Of a stretch of 64,000 nt of DNA, positions 1 through 9,131 are shown one piece after another. The notes under the pieces were generated by a model. The model did not search any database and was not told the origin of the DNA. It was given only the letters and a program-made list of their open reading frames with translations. Every line of letters starts with the position of its first letter. Within the stretch, counting starts at the first letter, position 1. Source of the stretch: an uncultured Glaciecola sp. (GTDB lineage Bacteria > Pseudomonadota > Gammaproteobacteria > Enterobacterales > Alteromonadaceae); contig CAJQOP010000025.1 of NCBI GenBank assembly GCA_905479945.1, positions 1-64,000 of the forward strand, read 5' to 3'. Both the position numbers and the translations under genes were made by a program.

Positions 1-2231
1 CTCAATCAAAACAGGCAGAGACTGTTAATATAGTTTTACTAGACACTTTGTATTTCTATAGCTCTTTTAACGATGCTCACAAAGACGCGGTGTATAAAGC
101 TTGGGGCATAAAAATAGCCGATGGTATGAATTTACTTGAGATTATTCCCGAATCTGAAGAGCGCGACTTAGTACATAAAAATTTGGACCGAGCCCTAGCA
201 GGAGAAGTAATTTCACAGGTTAAGGAATACGGTGAATTTGAAAAGAAAGTATGGGAGAGTGTATATAGCCCTATGCGCTCCACTTCTGGAGAAGTTGTTG
301 GGATAAGTGTTTACTCAACGGACATATCAGAACGAATAAACCGAGAAAAAATATCCAAAGAAAGAGAACAACATCATATTTTTGATAATATGCTCGAGGG
401 TTTTGCTTTATGCGAAATTATTTGTGATGAGAATAATACTCCATACGATTATAGAATACTTCAAGTTAATAAAGCCTATGAAGCGCAAACTGGTATTAAC
501 GCCGGTGATATCGTTGGAAAAACAGTGCTTGATTTTTATCCTGATATTGAGAAATCTTGGATAGAAATATATGGTGATATTGCACTAACACAAAGACCAA
601 AGGTGTTTACTGATTTCAACCACAATACAAATAAATATTATGAAACATCAGCTTTCTCCCCCGAAATCGGCAAGTTTGCTTTGATTTTTAGAGACGTAAC
701 AGAAAGTAAGAAAGCAGAAGAACTGATCAGAAAACTCTCTCAAGCTATAGAACAAGCCGGTTACGCAATCATGATTACAGATAAAGAAGGTGTGATCGAA
801 TACGTTAACCAAGCTTTCACTAAATTGAGTGGCTATTCGTCTGAGGAGGCTATCGGGCAATCATCTGACCTCCTAAAGAGCGACGATCAGAGTGCTTCTT
901 TTTATGAAGATATGAGGATAACTTCAGCCAACAATAAAATTTGGCAAGGCAAGATCACTAATAAAGAGAAGGATGGTACCTTTTATCCAGTTATGTTGAG
1001 TCTGGCACCCATTGTAAATAATGATGGTGTAACCACTCATTTTGTTGGTTCTTATGCTGATCTTAGTGAATTGGAAGGAATGGAAGAGCAATTTCGTCAA
1101 TATCAAAAGATGGAAGCGATTGGAACATTAGTCGGCGGTATTGCACATGATTTCAATAATATGTTGGCAGGAATAACAGGCAATCTTTTTTTGGCGAAGG
1201 AAGCATTGGAAAACACGGAATATGTGGAAAACAAACTTGGTAATATTGAGAGTTTAGCATTTCGCGCTGCTGATTTGATCAAACAATTACTTACCTTTGC
1301 TCGAAAAGACCAGGTAAAAATGGAATATTTACCGCTGGTACCTTTTATTAAAAATACCTACAAATTTATTCACACATCGATACCAGAAAATATTAGTATG
1401 CATCTTAATATTAGCGATAATAACTTAGTTGTTAGGTGTGATATTACGCAGCTTCAGCAGGTGTTGATCAACTTAGTCAACAATGCACGTGATGCAGTTG
1501 AGAACGCGAAAGAACCTTCGATATTCATAGACGTCGAATCGTTTGATTGCGACGATGTCTTTATCGAGAAGCACCCCCTTTTCAAACGGGGAGAATATGC
1601 ACACATCAGCGTTACAGATAATGGTTGTGGTATACCAAAGCATCAACTTGAACACATATTTGAACCTTTCTTTACAACCAAAGAACTAGGCAAAGGGACG
1701 GGACTAGGGCTTGCGATGGTCTTCGGCGCAATCAGAACTCTCCATGCCCATATTTATGCAGAAAGTAGCGTAAATCATGGTTCTACATTTCACGTATATT
1801 TACCTTTATTTGGAGATAAAATAATTAGTAGTGATGCGCCAAATACTGAGGAACTCACGAAGGGACGCAGCCAATTAATTTTATTGGTTGACGATGAAGA
1901 TAGTATCCTTGAGATATCCATTGCGGTATTGAAAAGCTTGGGTTATCGGACATTGACAGCTTCAGACGGCTTAGAAGCGGTGAAAGTATTCATGGAAAAC
2001 AAGGATGATATCTCACTAATAATTATGGATGTTGTGATGCCGAAGCTTGGAGGAGTAGAGGCAGCAGCCCGCATTAGAGAAATAGATCCGAACGTTAAAA
2101 TTATTTTTAACACAGGATATGACAGGGGCCAATTGTTCTCAAATAAGGATTTACATAAACACACCGTTCTTGCAAAACCATATACTATTGAGGAACTTAG
2201 TAATTCAATAAGGGACCTGTTAGCGACATAG
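1..2231 (+). CDS. Hybrid sensor histidine kinase, multiple PAS domains + HisKA/HATPase + C-terminal receiver (5' truncated by window edge)
   Basis: ORF 48-2231 stays open upstream to base 3; H-box 'GGIAHDFNNMLAGITGNL', 'NLVNNARDAV' N-box, 'GKGTGLGLAMV' G-box, receiver 'LLVDDEDS...IIMDVVMP...LAKPY'. Confidence 0.9.
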   Translation, partial: QSKQAETVNIVLLDTLYFYSSFNDAHKDAVYKAWGIKIADGMNLLEIIPESEERDLVHKNLDRALAGEVISQVKEYGEFEKKVWESVYSPMRSTSGEVVGISVYSTDISERINREKISKEREQHHIFDNMLEGFALCEIICDENNTPYDYRILQVNKAYEAQTGINAGDIVGKTVLDFYPDIEKSWIEIYGDIALTQRPKVFTDFNHNTNKYYETSAFSPEIGKFALIFRDVTESKKAEELIRKLSQAIEQAGYAIMITDKEGVIEYVNQAFTKLSGYSSEEAIGQSSDLLKSDDQSASFYEDMRITSANNKIWQGKITNKEKDGTFYPVMLSLAPIVNNDGVTTHFVGSYADLSELEGMEEQFRQYQKMEAIGTLVGGIAHDFNNMLAGITGNLFLAKEALENTEYVENKLGNIESLAFRAADLIKQLLTFARKDQVKMEYLPLVPFIKNTYKFIHTSIPENISMHLNISDNNLVVRCDITQLQQVLINLVNNARDAVENAKEPSIFIDVESFDCDDVFIEKHPLFKRGEYAHISVTDNGCGIPKHQLEHIFEPFFTTKELGKGTGLGLAMVFGAIRTLHAHIYAESSVNHGSTFHVYLPLFGDKIISSDAPNTEELTKGRSQLILLVDDEDSILEISIAVLKSLGYRTLTASDGLEAVKVFMENKDDISLIIMDVVMPKLGGVEAAARIREIDPNVKIIFNTGYDRGQLFSNKDLHKHTVLAKPYTIEELSNSIRDLLAT

Positions 2232-2354
2232 TGCTACATAGCGCGACAATATTCGTGGTTAGTTCAGTTGGCTGTTGTTAATAAGAATACTGGAAGAGTT
2301 ACCGATTTTGAAAGCCACGACCTTTCTAAACCCTCATTTAGTTTTACGCTGTAT

Positions 2355-3275
2355 TTACTCGGGACGCAATGAGGCTAGCTTCTTCTCTTTTTTCTCTTTG
2401 CGGTAGTGCTTGAATGTGTCAAAGGTAAACAATGCAAGAGCCGTCCACACAAAACAAAAAGTCACAAGTTGTCCTTTGCTCAGTGCTTCGTCATATACTG
2501 TTACGGCGAGAATGAACATTAAAGATGGACCAATATACTGAAAGAAACCTAGAGTCGAGTAGCGAATTCTTCGAGCTGCTGCTGTGAAGCACAACAAGGG
2601 CGCAGTTGAAACAACTCCAGCCATCAATAGCAACATATTGAGAGATGCAGGATTGCTAGCCATATCGGAAGTTTGGGTAGCAAAAAACACCCAATAAATG
2701 ATTGCTGCGGGCAAAATGAATGAGGTTTCGACAAACAAACCGGGCAGCGAATCAACCGGTACTGTTTTGCGCAATAAGCCATAAATACTGAAACTCACCG
2801 CTAGCGTTAGTGCAATCCAAGGCAAATAACCAAAATTAAAGATCATGATTGCCACACCCAAAATGGCTATACCAACCGCCACTTTCTGCGTCATACGTAG
2901 CGTTTCGCCTAAAAATAAGCGTCCTAAAAATACATTTAGTAATGGGTTAATGTAATAGCCTAAGCTCGCCTCAAGCATGAAATCGTTATTCACTGCCCAA
3001 ATAAATAAAAACCAATTGCATGCTAGCAAGGCGCTAGCCGCCATTAATGTAAGCAATACTCGCCTGTCAGCTAGAGCAGCTTTAACCTTTTTTACATGTC
3101 GCAAACTTACGATTAATACAACAAGCACCAACATCGACCAAACCACGCGATGCATTAAGATTTCGACAGGAGGAACGGCGGCTAGCGCCTTGAAATAAAT
3201 GGGTGCAATGCCCCACATAGTGTAGGCACATAAGGCAAAAATAACGCCTGATTTGACAGAACTTGTTTGCTTCAA
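2355..3275 (-). CDS. rarD: RarD/EamA-family drug/metabolite transporter
   Basis: N-term 'GVIFALCAYTMWGIAPIYFKAL....EILMHRVVWSM' and about 10 hydrophobic segments typical of RarD. Confidence 0.85.
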   Translation of the reverse strand: MKQTSSVKSGVIFALCAYTMWGIAPIYFKALAAVPPVEILMHRVVWSMLVLVVLIVSLRHVKKVKAALADRRVLLTLMAASALLACNWFLFIWAVNNDFMLEASLGYYINPLLNVFLGRLFLGETLRMTQKVAVGIAILGVAIMIFNFGYLPWIALTLAVSFSIYGLLRKTVPVDSLPGLFVETSFILPAAIIYWVFFATQTSDMASNPASLNMLLLMAGVVSTAPLLCFTAAARRIRYSTLGFFQYIGPSLMFILAVTVYDEALSKGQLVTFCFVWTALALFTFDTFKHYRKEKKEKKLASLRPE

Positions 3276-3300
3276 TGCAGACTCTTTTAAGTAACGAAGC

Positions 3301-3714
3301 TTATGCTTCCCATGGATTGATAATATGTATTTTAATGTGCTTATAATCTGCCGGAGATCGCGTCACCAAAGTCATGTTGTTTGCCAGACAAGTCGCGGCA
3401 ATCATAGCGTCTCTCTCGTACTTCGGGTTAGCCACATGTAACGCGGCGCAATACTCTGCCATTTCAGCATCAAATGCAACAATTCTACCTTTAAATCCCT
3501 GCAAAACTTGTTTCTGAAACCAAGTGTTTAGTAGCTCACCTTGAGCTGCGTTAGTTTTGCGCTTTTGTAATATTGCCAACTTCAACTCCAACACACTTAT
3601 AGATGAGATATATAAATTGTAGACCTGTTGCTGATTAGCCCAGTCCACTAATTTTACGTCAAATTCGGTCGGGCTTCTCAAGGCAGACAAGACACTCGTG
3701 TCTAATAAAAACAT
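3301..3714 (-). CDS. PIN-domain toxin, VapC/FitB-like
   Basis: 'FLLDTSVLSALR', 'ISVLELKLAI', 'ERDAMIAATCLANNMTLVTRSPADY' PIN acidic residues; adjacent to an antitoxin-type gene. Confidence 0.88.
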   Translation of the reverse strand: MFLLDTSVLSALRSPTEFDVKLVDWANQQQVYNLYISSISVLELKLAILQKRKTNAAQGELLNTWFQKQVLQGFKGRIVAFDAEMAEYCAALHVANPKYERDAMIAATCLANNMTLVTRSPADYKHIKIHIINPWEA

Positions 3715-3724
3715 AACCGTTCCC

Positions 3725-3970
3725 CTATATCGATTGAGTTACAGTGCTAAATTTTGGCACCACCAGCTCAATTCCGACAGTATTGGGTGCAGCCAACACA
3801 TCTGAAATCGTGCTATTTTTACCGGTTATTTCAAGATACTCATCAATGCTCATCATCATAAAAGACACCACTCCTCGCTCTGTAATTTTAACCGGGCCTT
3901 TTTTTGCTGCTCGCTTTACTGACGTGGGGTCTTGGTTGAATTGACGGCTGGTGAAAGTATCTGCGCTCAT
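3725..3970 (-). CDS. Type II antitoxin, Phd/YefM-like
   Basis: 'TSRQFNQDPTSVKRAAKKGPVKITERGVVSFMMMSIDEYLEI' Phd/YefM pattern, directly upstream of the PIN toxin. Confidence 0.85.
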   Translation of the reverse strand: MSADTFTSRQFNQDPTSVKRAAKKGPVKITERGVVSFMMMSIDEYLEITGKNSTISDVLAAPNTVGIELVVPKFSTVTQSI

Positions 3971-3987
3971 TTTTATTGCTCATTTTA

Positions 3988-4012
3988 TATACATGTAACT
4001 ACATTACTACAA
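3988..4012 (-). promoter_or_regulatory. Candidate TA autoregulatory operator (direct repeats TGTAGTAA-TGTAGTTA read on minus strand, plus TACATGTA palindrome)
   Basis: plus-strand TACATGTA at 3990-3997, TAACTACA at 3996-4003, TTACTACA at 4004-4011, just upstream of the antitoxin start. Confidence 0.4.
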
Positions 4013-4121
4013 TAAACTATCGAGTGCAAAAACAAGCGTAATGCCACTTGAGAAAAATAGTATGTCAGTACAGCATGAATTCAGAAGTAAAAACGCGTAA
4101 AATGCTGCGTAATGAATTTAA

Positions 4122-6026
4122 TTGAGATTTCTTTTGAGCCTAATAGCAGAAAAAACCGACGCTACCATCGCAAATGATGCCGTTACAGAAAGTGAACTAT
4201 TAAGTAACGATGCGCAGGGAACTGCTAACGATACATACCAACTTTGTGCGAAAATTTTAAAAGACACATTTGGTTATTCAGAGTTTAGAGCTGGGCAAAT
4301 GGAAGTTATTGCACAGGTGATGAAGGGGCAAGACGCTCTGATCCTATTACCTACCGGTGGTGGAAAATCACTTTGCTATCAGGTTCCTGCTCTGGCACTT
4401 GAAGGTATTACTATTGTGGTATCGCCGCTTATTTCTTTGATGCAAGACCAAGTTCAACAACTCACCGCACAGGGCGTTAAAGCAGCCTATTTAAACTCTT
4501 CTCAAGACGCTGAAGAAGCTCAACAAATTAGCGCACAACTTTACCGAGGTGAACTCGACCTGCTTTACGTTGCACCAGAACGCTTGCTGCAATCGTACTT
4601 TCTCAACTCGCTGCAACAAGTAAAGATAAGCTTAATTGCGGTAGACGAGGCACATTGTGTATCTCACTGGGGCCACGATTTCAGGCAGGACTATCGACAG
4701 CTTGGTCGCCTAAAATCGCATTTCCACAATGTTCCCTTTATTGCATTAACCGCAACAGCCGACCACGCTACACAGGTCGATATCCAACATCAATTGCAGT
4801 TAGACAACCCTTTCGTATTTAAGGGCGGCTTTGACCGGCCAAACATTCGTTATAACTTGCTCGCCAAATATAAAGGCTTTGATCAGGTTGTCACGTTTGT
4901 AAAACAGCAAGATGGCGCGGCAGGTATTGTTTATTGCAATAGTAGAGCAAAAGTTGACGATCTAACGCAGCGTTTGCAAAGCGCAGGCATAAAATCTGAC
5001 GCCTACCATGCAGGCCGCGATACTGCCACTCGCGAATTTGTACAAACCCAATTTTTAAAAGACGACTTGCAAGTAGTGGTCGCTACCGTTGCGTTTGGCA
5101 TGGGTATTAATAAATCAAACGTACGCTTTGTGGTCCATCATGATGTACCCCGAAGTGTTGAATCTTATTATCAAGAGACTGGCCGAGCTGGACGAGACGG
5201 CATGCCCGCAGAAGCACTTTTGCTATTTGACGAACGCGATGCAGCTAGAATTAAGCAGTGGATTTCAACTGGCACCGCCGCCGACAGATACGATATTGAA
5301 ATGCACAAATTCGAAGCAATGGAATCATTTGCCGAAGCCCAGACCTGTCGGCGTCAAGTGCTATTGAACTACTTCTCTGACTACCGGCAAGAGCAATGTG
5401 GTAACTGTGACATTTGCCTTGATCCACCAAAAATGTTTGATGGTACAACTCAAGCCCAACAGGTTCTTTCCTGCGTTTTCCGGCTAAAAATAGACACCTC
5501 TGTGCAATACGTTATCGATGTTCTGAGAGGAAAAAGTATTCGTAAAATCCTCGACAATCAGCACAATGAATTAAGCACCTATGGTATTGGCAAAGAGCAA
5601 TCGGATACCTATTGGCACAACATTATTCAGCAACTTATTCATCAAGGCCTATTACGCATAGACATGACGATGTCTGGTATCTTAAGAATAAATGAATCGG
5701 CTCGCACCATTCTAAAAGCTGAACGCTTAGTGCAACTTGCCGTGCCAAAATTGAGCGTAGACACAACTAAACGTAATAAGACTGAGCCAGTCAATATCGA
5801 TCGACAGTTGTTCGCAAAGTTAAAGCATTTGAGAAAACAAATTGCGGAAGAAGAAAATGTACCCGCTTTTGTTATATTTAGTGATGCAACTCTTGCTGAT
5901 ATGACTGAAAAATTACCAGCAAGTAAGAGCGATTTTATTGGGGTTAACGGCGTTGGTCAAACCAAGCTAGAGCGATATGGTCAAGCCTTCATATCATTGA
6001 TCGAAGATTATGTCGCGACACGCTAG
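4122..6026 (+). CDS. recQ: ATP-dependent DNA helicase RecQ (non-ATG start; TTG at 4122 or 4134)
   Basis: '[17 protein letters not shown]', '[14 protein letters not shown]', '[10 protein letters not shown]', zinc motif 'QCGNCDIC', HRDC-like C-terminus. Confidence 0.95.
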   Translation: MRFLLSLIAEKTDATIANDAVTESELLSNDAQGTANDTYQLCAKILKDTFGYSEFRAGQMEVIAQVMKGQDALILLPTGGGKSLCYQVPALALEGITIVVSPLISLMQDQVQQLTAQGVKAAYLNSSQDAEEAQQISAQLYRGELDLLYVAPERLLQSYFLNSLQQVKISLIAVDEAHCVSHWGHDFRQDYRQLGRLKSHFHNVPFIALTATADHATQVDIQHQLQLDNPFVFKGGFDRPNIRYNLLAKYKGFDQVVTFVKQQDGAAGIVYCNSRAKVDDLTQRLQSAGIKSDAYHAGRDTATREFVQTQFLKDDLQVVVATVAFGMGINKSNVRFVVHHDVPRSVESYYQETGRAGRDGMPAEALLLFDERDAARIKQWISTGTAADRYDIEMHKFEAMESFAEAQTCRRQVLLNYFSDYRQEQCGNCDICLDPPKMFDGTTQAQQVLSCVFRLKIDTSVQYVIDVLRGKSIRKILDNQHNELSTYGIGKEQSDTYWHNIIQQLIHQGLLRIDMTMSGILRINESARTILKAERLVQLAVPKLSVDTTKRNKTEPVNIDRQLFAKLKHLRKQIAEEENVPAFVIFSDATLADMTEKLPASKSDFIGVNGVGQTKLERYGQAFISLIEDYVATR

Positions 6027-6138
6027 GCGCGTTTATGAACTGTGCACATGTTAGCGGCGTGCTTGTAAAAAATGCATTTTAAAGAGCTAGCGTTAATATT
6101 AACGACGGCATGTTCTATGGCCTGTTCAACTGTGTATA

Positions 6139-6173
6139 AGAAGCGTCCATATGTATGCTAACTGGACACTTCT
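6139..6173. terminator. Candidate hairpin between convergent recQ and GST genes
   Basis: AGAAGCGTCCA (6139-6149) / TGGACACTTCT (6163-6173), 10 of 11 pairs; no strong T-tract. Confidence 0.3.
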
Positions 6174-6182
6174 GCACAGAGA

Positions 6183-6851
6183 TTAACTTGAAGCTTCGGC
6201 GTCTTGCATCATAGTCATAGCAGTTCTGTGGCTGTCTAAATTTCTTAACCGTTGAACATAAGCGGTCATATTCTTAAATGGTTTAAGTTTGCCTGCGTCA
6301 AATAGAGCTTCAAGTCCAAAACTCATTTGCACATCAGCTAGGGTTGGAGTATCGCCTACAAACCAGTCAGAGTTGGCCAACTTAGATTCAACAAACAATA
6401 AGTTTCCGTGAATATTTTTGCCATAGTAAGCATCCATTATTCCGTCAATAATCTTGTCTGCAATAAAACGAATAAAAAATGGGCTGACTTTTTCTCTGGC
6501 CTTTTCCAAAATCATATTAGCCACAAGCGAAGGCATGAAACTCCCCTCTGAATAATGCGACCAAAATTGTACATCGTTAAAACTGTCGGCATTTGCATCA
6601 GGCAACATGCCCGATTCAGGGAATTGTCGGGCAATGTAATCACATATTGCTCCTGACTCGGCCAATACCTTGCCATTGTGAGTCATTACTGGGGCACGCC
6701 CTAATGCGTGAATCTTCTTCAGTTCAGGGGGTGCTAAGTTTGTCTTAGCATCGCGCTTGTAGACTATAACTTCATATTCTGCGCCAACGGCTTCTAACAT
6801 CCATACGATGCGCTGTGAACGTGATTTATTCAAGTGATGTAATTGAAACAT
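6183..6851 (-). CDS. Glutathione S-transferase family protein (likely start 6851, ORF opens at 6884)
   Basis: 'MFQLHHLNKSRSQRIVWMLEAVGAEYEV....LGRAPVMTHNGKVLAESGAICDYIAR' GST N-domain. Confidence 0.88.
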   Translation of the reverse strand: MFQLHHLNKSRSQRIVWMLEAVGAEYEVIVYKRDAKTNLAPPELKKIHALGRAPVMTHNGKVLAESGAICDYIARQFPESGMLPDANADSFNDVQFWSHYSEGSFMPSLVANMILEKAREKVSPFFIRFIADKIIDGIMDAYYGKNIHGNLLFVESKLANSDWFVGDTPTLADVQMSFGLEALFDAGKLKPFKNMTAYVQRLRNLDSHRTAMTMMQDAEASS

Positions 6852-7010
6852 TATCTTTCCTTCAGCGACTATTCGCTGTTCCATAAACGATGGTAGATGA
6901 GCGATGCTAATTGATGTAAAAAAAATGATACATCGAACTGGCGCATTTAAGTCATCCTCTCTTAGCTATAGTAGATACTCAATGCCAAGCCTTTTAGATT
7001 AATATTACTT

Positions 7011-7388
7011 TTATTCTGGCTTCGGGTCGAGTTGTGCGTAGTAGGCTGACAAATCCGCAATATCTTGATCACTAAGCTTTTGTGCATGCGAGGTCATAGC
7101 GATATTTACTCGTTCACCAGAGCGAAATGCTTTTAGCTGTATCACTAAATATTGTTCTTTTTGGCCCGCTAAATTTGGGTATACGGGCACGTTTGAAATA
7201 CCATTAACGCCATGACACATGCCGCATACACCAGATAAGCCCTCACCTCTTTTAACATCGCCTTGTAAAATCATTTGGCCACAAGCCGATAAACTTAACA
7301 TCGAAAAAACTGCGAAGGTCATTATGCGAAGACTAAACCCCATTTTCTTCGTGTGTTTTGTTCTAATGGCAGCATTTATTTTTTTCAT
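7011..7388 (-). CDS. c-type cytochrome (class I), probable lipoprotein
   Basis: 'SLSACGQ' lipobox-like, heme motif 'CGMCH', 'YPNLAGQKEQYLVIQLKAFRSGER' typical of cytochrome c553-like proteins. Confidence 0.85.
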   Translation of the reverse strand: MKKINAAIRTKHTKKMGFSLRIMTFAVFSMLSLSACGQMILQGDVKRGEGLSGVCGMCHGVNGISNVPVYPNLAGQKEQYLVIQLKAFRSGERVNIAMTSHAQKLSDQDIADLSAYYAQLDPKPE

Positions 7389-7450
7389 TATTAGCTCCTT
7401 TGTAAAAAACTAGCGTATATTTATAGCTATACTAATTCAAAAGAAACTGC

Positions 7451-8935
7451 ATGCAACTCTTTCATCACTATGCCACTGAACTCGCTGACCTTTGCAGTAA
7501 AGTCAGTCCTTTTCCTGTCTCACAAGCAAAAGTAATTATGGTCAACAAACAGTTGGCTGCAGAACTAGGAATCGAAGCAGAAGAGTTACAAAGCGATGCC
7601 TTGTTGTCATCACTATTTGGTAATGAAGGTGCTTTGCAAGCTAATAGTGTTGCTCAAAAGTACGGTGGCCATCAATTTGGGCAGTGGAATCCTCATCTAG
7701 GCGACGGCCGTGGTCTGTTATTAGGTGAAGTAAAATCAACTCAGGGACAGTTTTGGGACTTACATTTAAAGGGCGCTGGCCCTACGCCTTATAGTCGGCA
7801 TGCCGATGGACGCGCAGTTCTTCGCTCGACAATTAGAGAATACCTAGCGGGTGAAGCTTTACATGCTTTAAATATTCCAAGCAGTCGCTCATTATGCTTA
7901 CTTTCCAGCAAGGAACCTATTCAACGTGAGCAAAGAGAGCAAGCTGCGATGATGGTGAGAACATGCCAAAGCCATCTGCGGTTCGGACATTTTGAATATT
8001 ATCATCACAGCAATCAAGCGCAGCACCTTGATACCTTATTTAATTTCGCCTTCAAGCATCACTTTCCAGCATCTTTAGGTGCTGAGTCTCCTCACAAAGC
8101 CATGTTATATGAAATTGTTACCACTACAGCATTGATGATTGCAAAATGGCAAGCATACGGGTTTAACCATGGGGTAATGAATACCGACAATATGTCAATT
8201 CACGGTATTACATTTGATTTTGGACCTTATGCTTTTCTTGATGATTTCATTCCCGATTATATATGCAACCGCTCTGATCATTCGGGCCGGTATGCCTTTG
8301 ATCAGCAGCCAAGCATTGGCTTATGGAATTTAAATGCCTTAGCCCATGCGTTTACGCCTTACTTGCATATCGATGAAATTAAGTCTGCCCTAGGAACATA
8401 CGAAGATACCCTAGTTAGTGAATATCAAACACTAATGAAAACACGCCTGGGCTTGTATGAGCATGATATTGCCGACCTAGAATTAGCGAAAGAAGTAGAC
8501 ACTTTAATAGCCGAATGGATGAATATTTTGAAGGATGAAAAAGCGGATTATCACTTTTCATTTCGAATAATAAGTGAACACCTACTCTCTATTGAAGACC
8601 TTAAATTAAATAACATAGCAGATAATTTTGTACAAGCTGAAAGAGTAAGGCAGTGGTGTGTTAATTATCATGAAATTCAACAAAGCTTGATGCCACTGTC
8701 TAAACAGAGTTGGTCAGGCATTCAAGAGTTAATGTTGAGCGTTAATCCAAAGTACGTGTTGCGCAACCATCTTGCTCAAGAAGCTATCGAAGCCGCCGAA
8801 AATGGTGATTTCTCGGTGTTTGAAGCCTTACTTAAAGCGCTTTCATCACCGTTTTCCGAGCATCCAGATTGTAGTAGCTTTGCAAAACCACCGGCAGATA
8901 ATGACAAAGGAATTTCCTTATCTTGCAGCAGTTAA
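7451..8935 (+). CDS. selO: SelO (YdiU/UPF0061) protein adenylyltransferase, Cys form
   Basis: 'QFGQWNPHLGDGRGLLLGEV', 'HLKGAGPTPYSRHADGRAVLRSTIREYL', 'GVMNTDNMSIHGITFDFGPYAFLD'; C-terminal -SCSS. Confidence 0.93.
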   Translation: MQLFHHYATELADLCSKVSPFPVSQAKVIMVNKQLAAELGIEAEELQSDALLSSLFGNEGALQANSVAQKYGGHQFGQWNPHLGDGRGLLLGEVKSTQGQFWDLHLKGAGPTPYSRHADGRAVLRSTIREYLAGEALHALNIPSSRSLCLLSSKEPIQREQREQAAMMVRTCQSHLRFGHFEYYHHSNQAQHLDTLFNFAFKHHFPASLGAESPHKAMLYEIVTTTALMIAKWQAYGFNHGVMNTDNMSIHGITFDFGPYAFLDDFIPDYICNRSDHSGRYAFDQQPSIGLWNLNALAHAFTPYLHIDEIKSALGTYEDTLVSEYQTLMKTRLGLYEHDIADLELAKEVDTLIAEWMNILKDEKADYHFSFRIISEHLLSIEDLKLNNIADNFVQAERVRQWCVNYHEIQQSLMPLSKQSWSGIQELMLSVNPKYVLRNHLAQEAIEAAENGDFSVFEALLKALSSPFSEHPDCSSFAKPPADNDKGISLSCSS

Positions 8936-9131
8936 GCTACTCGCCTTCGATAAAACGTGGATAATAAACAGGGTGATAATGCCTTTTGGTAATAAATTCA
9001 ATAATTTGAATATTCAAGTCATGAATTATTTTCCTTCACACTAGCATCGTTTTATGTCTACACTAAGCCTTGTTGAAAGACTAAGCTGTGATTTATACTT
9101 TAATCTACACAGCTGAAAACCGCGACTCAAG

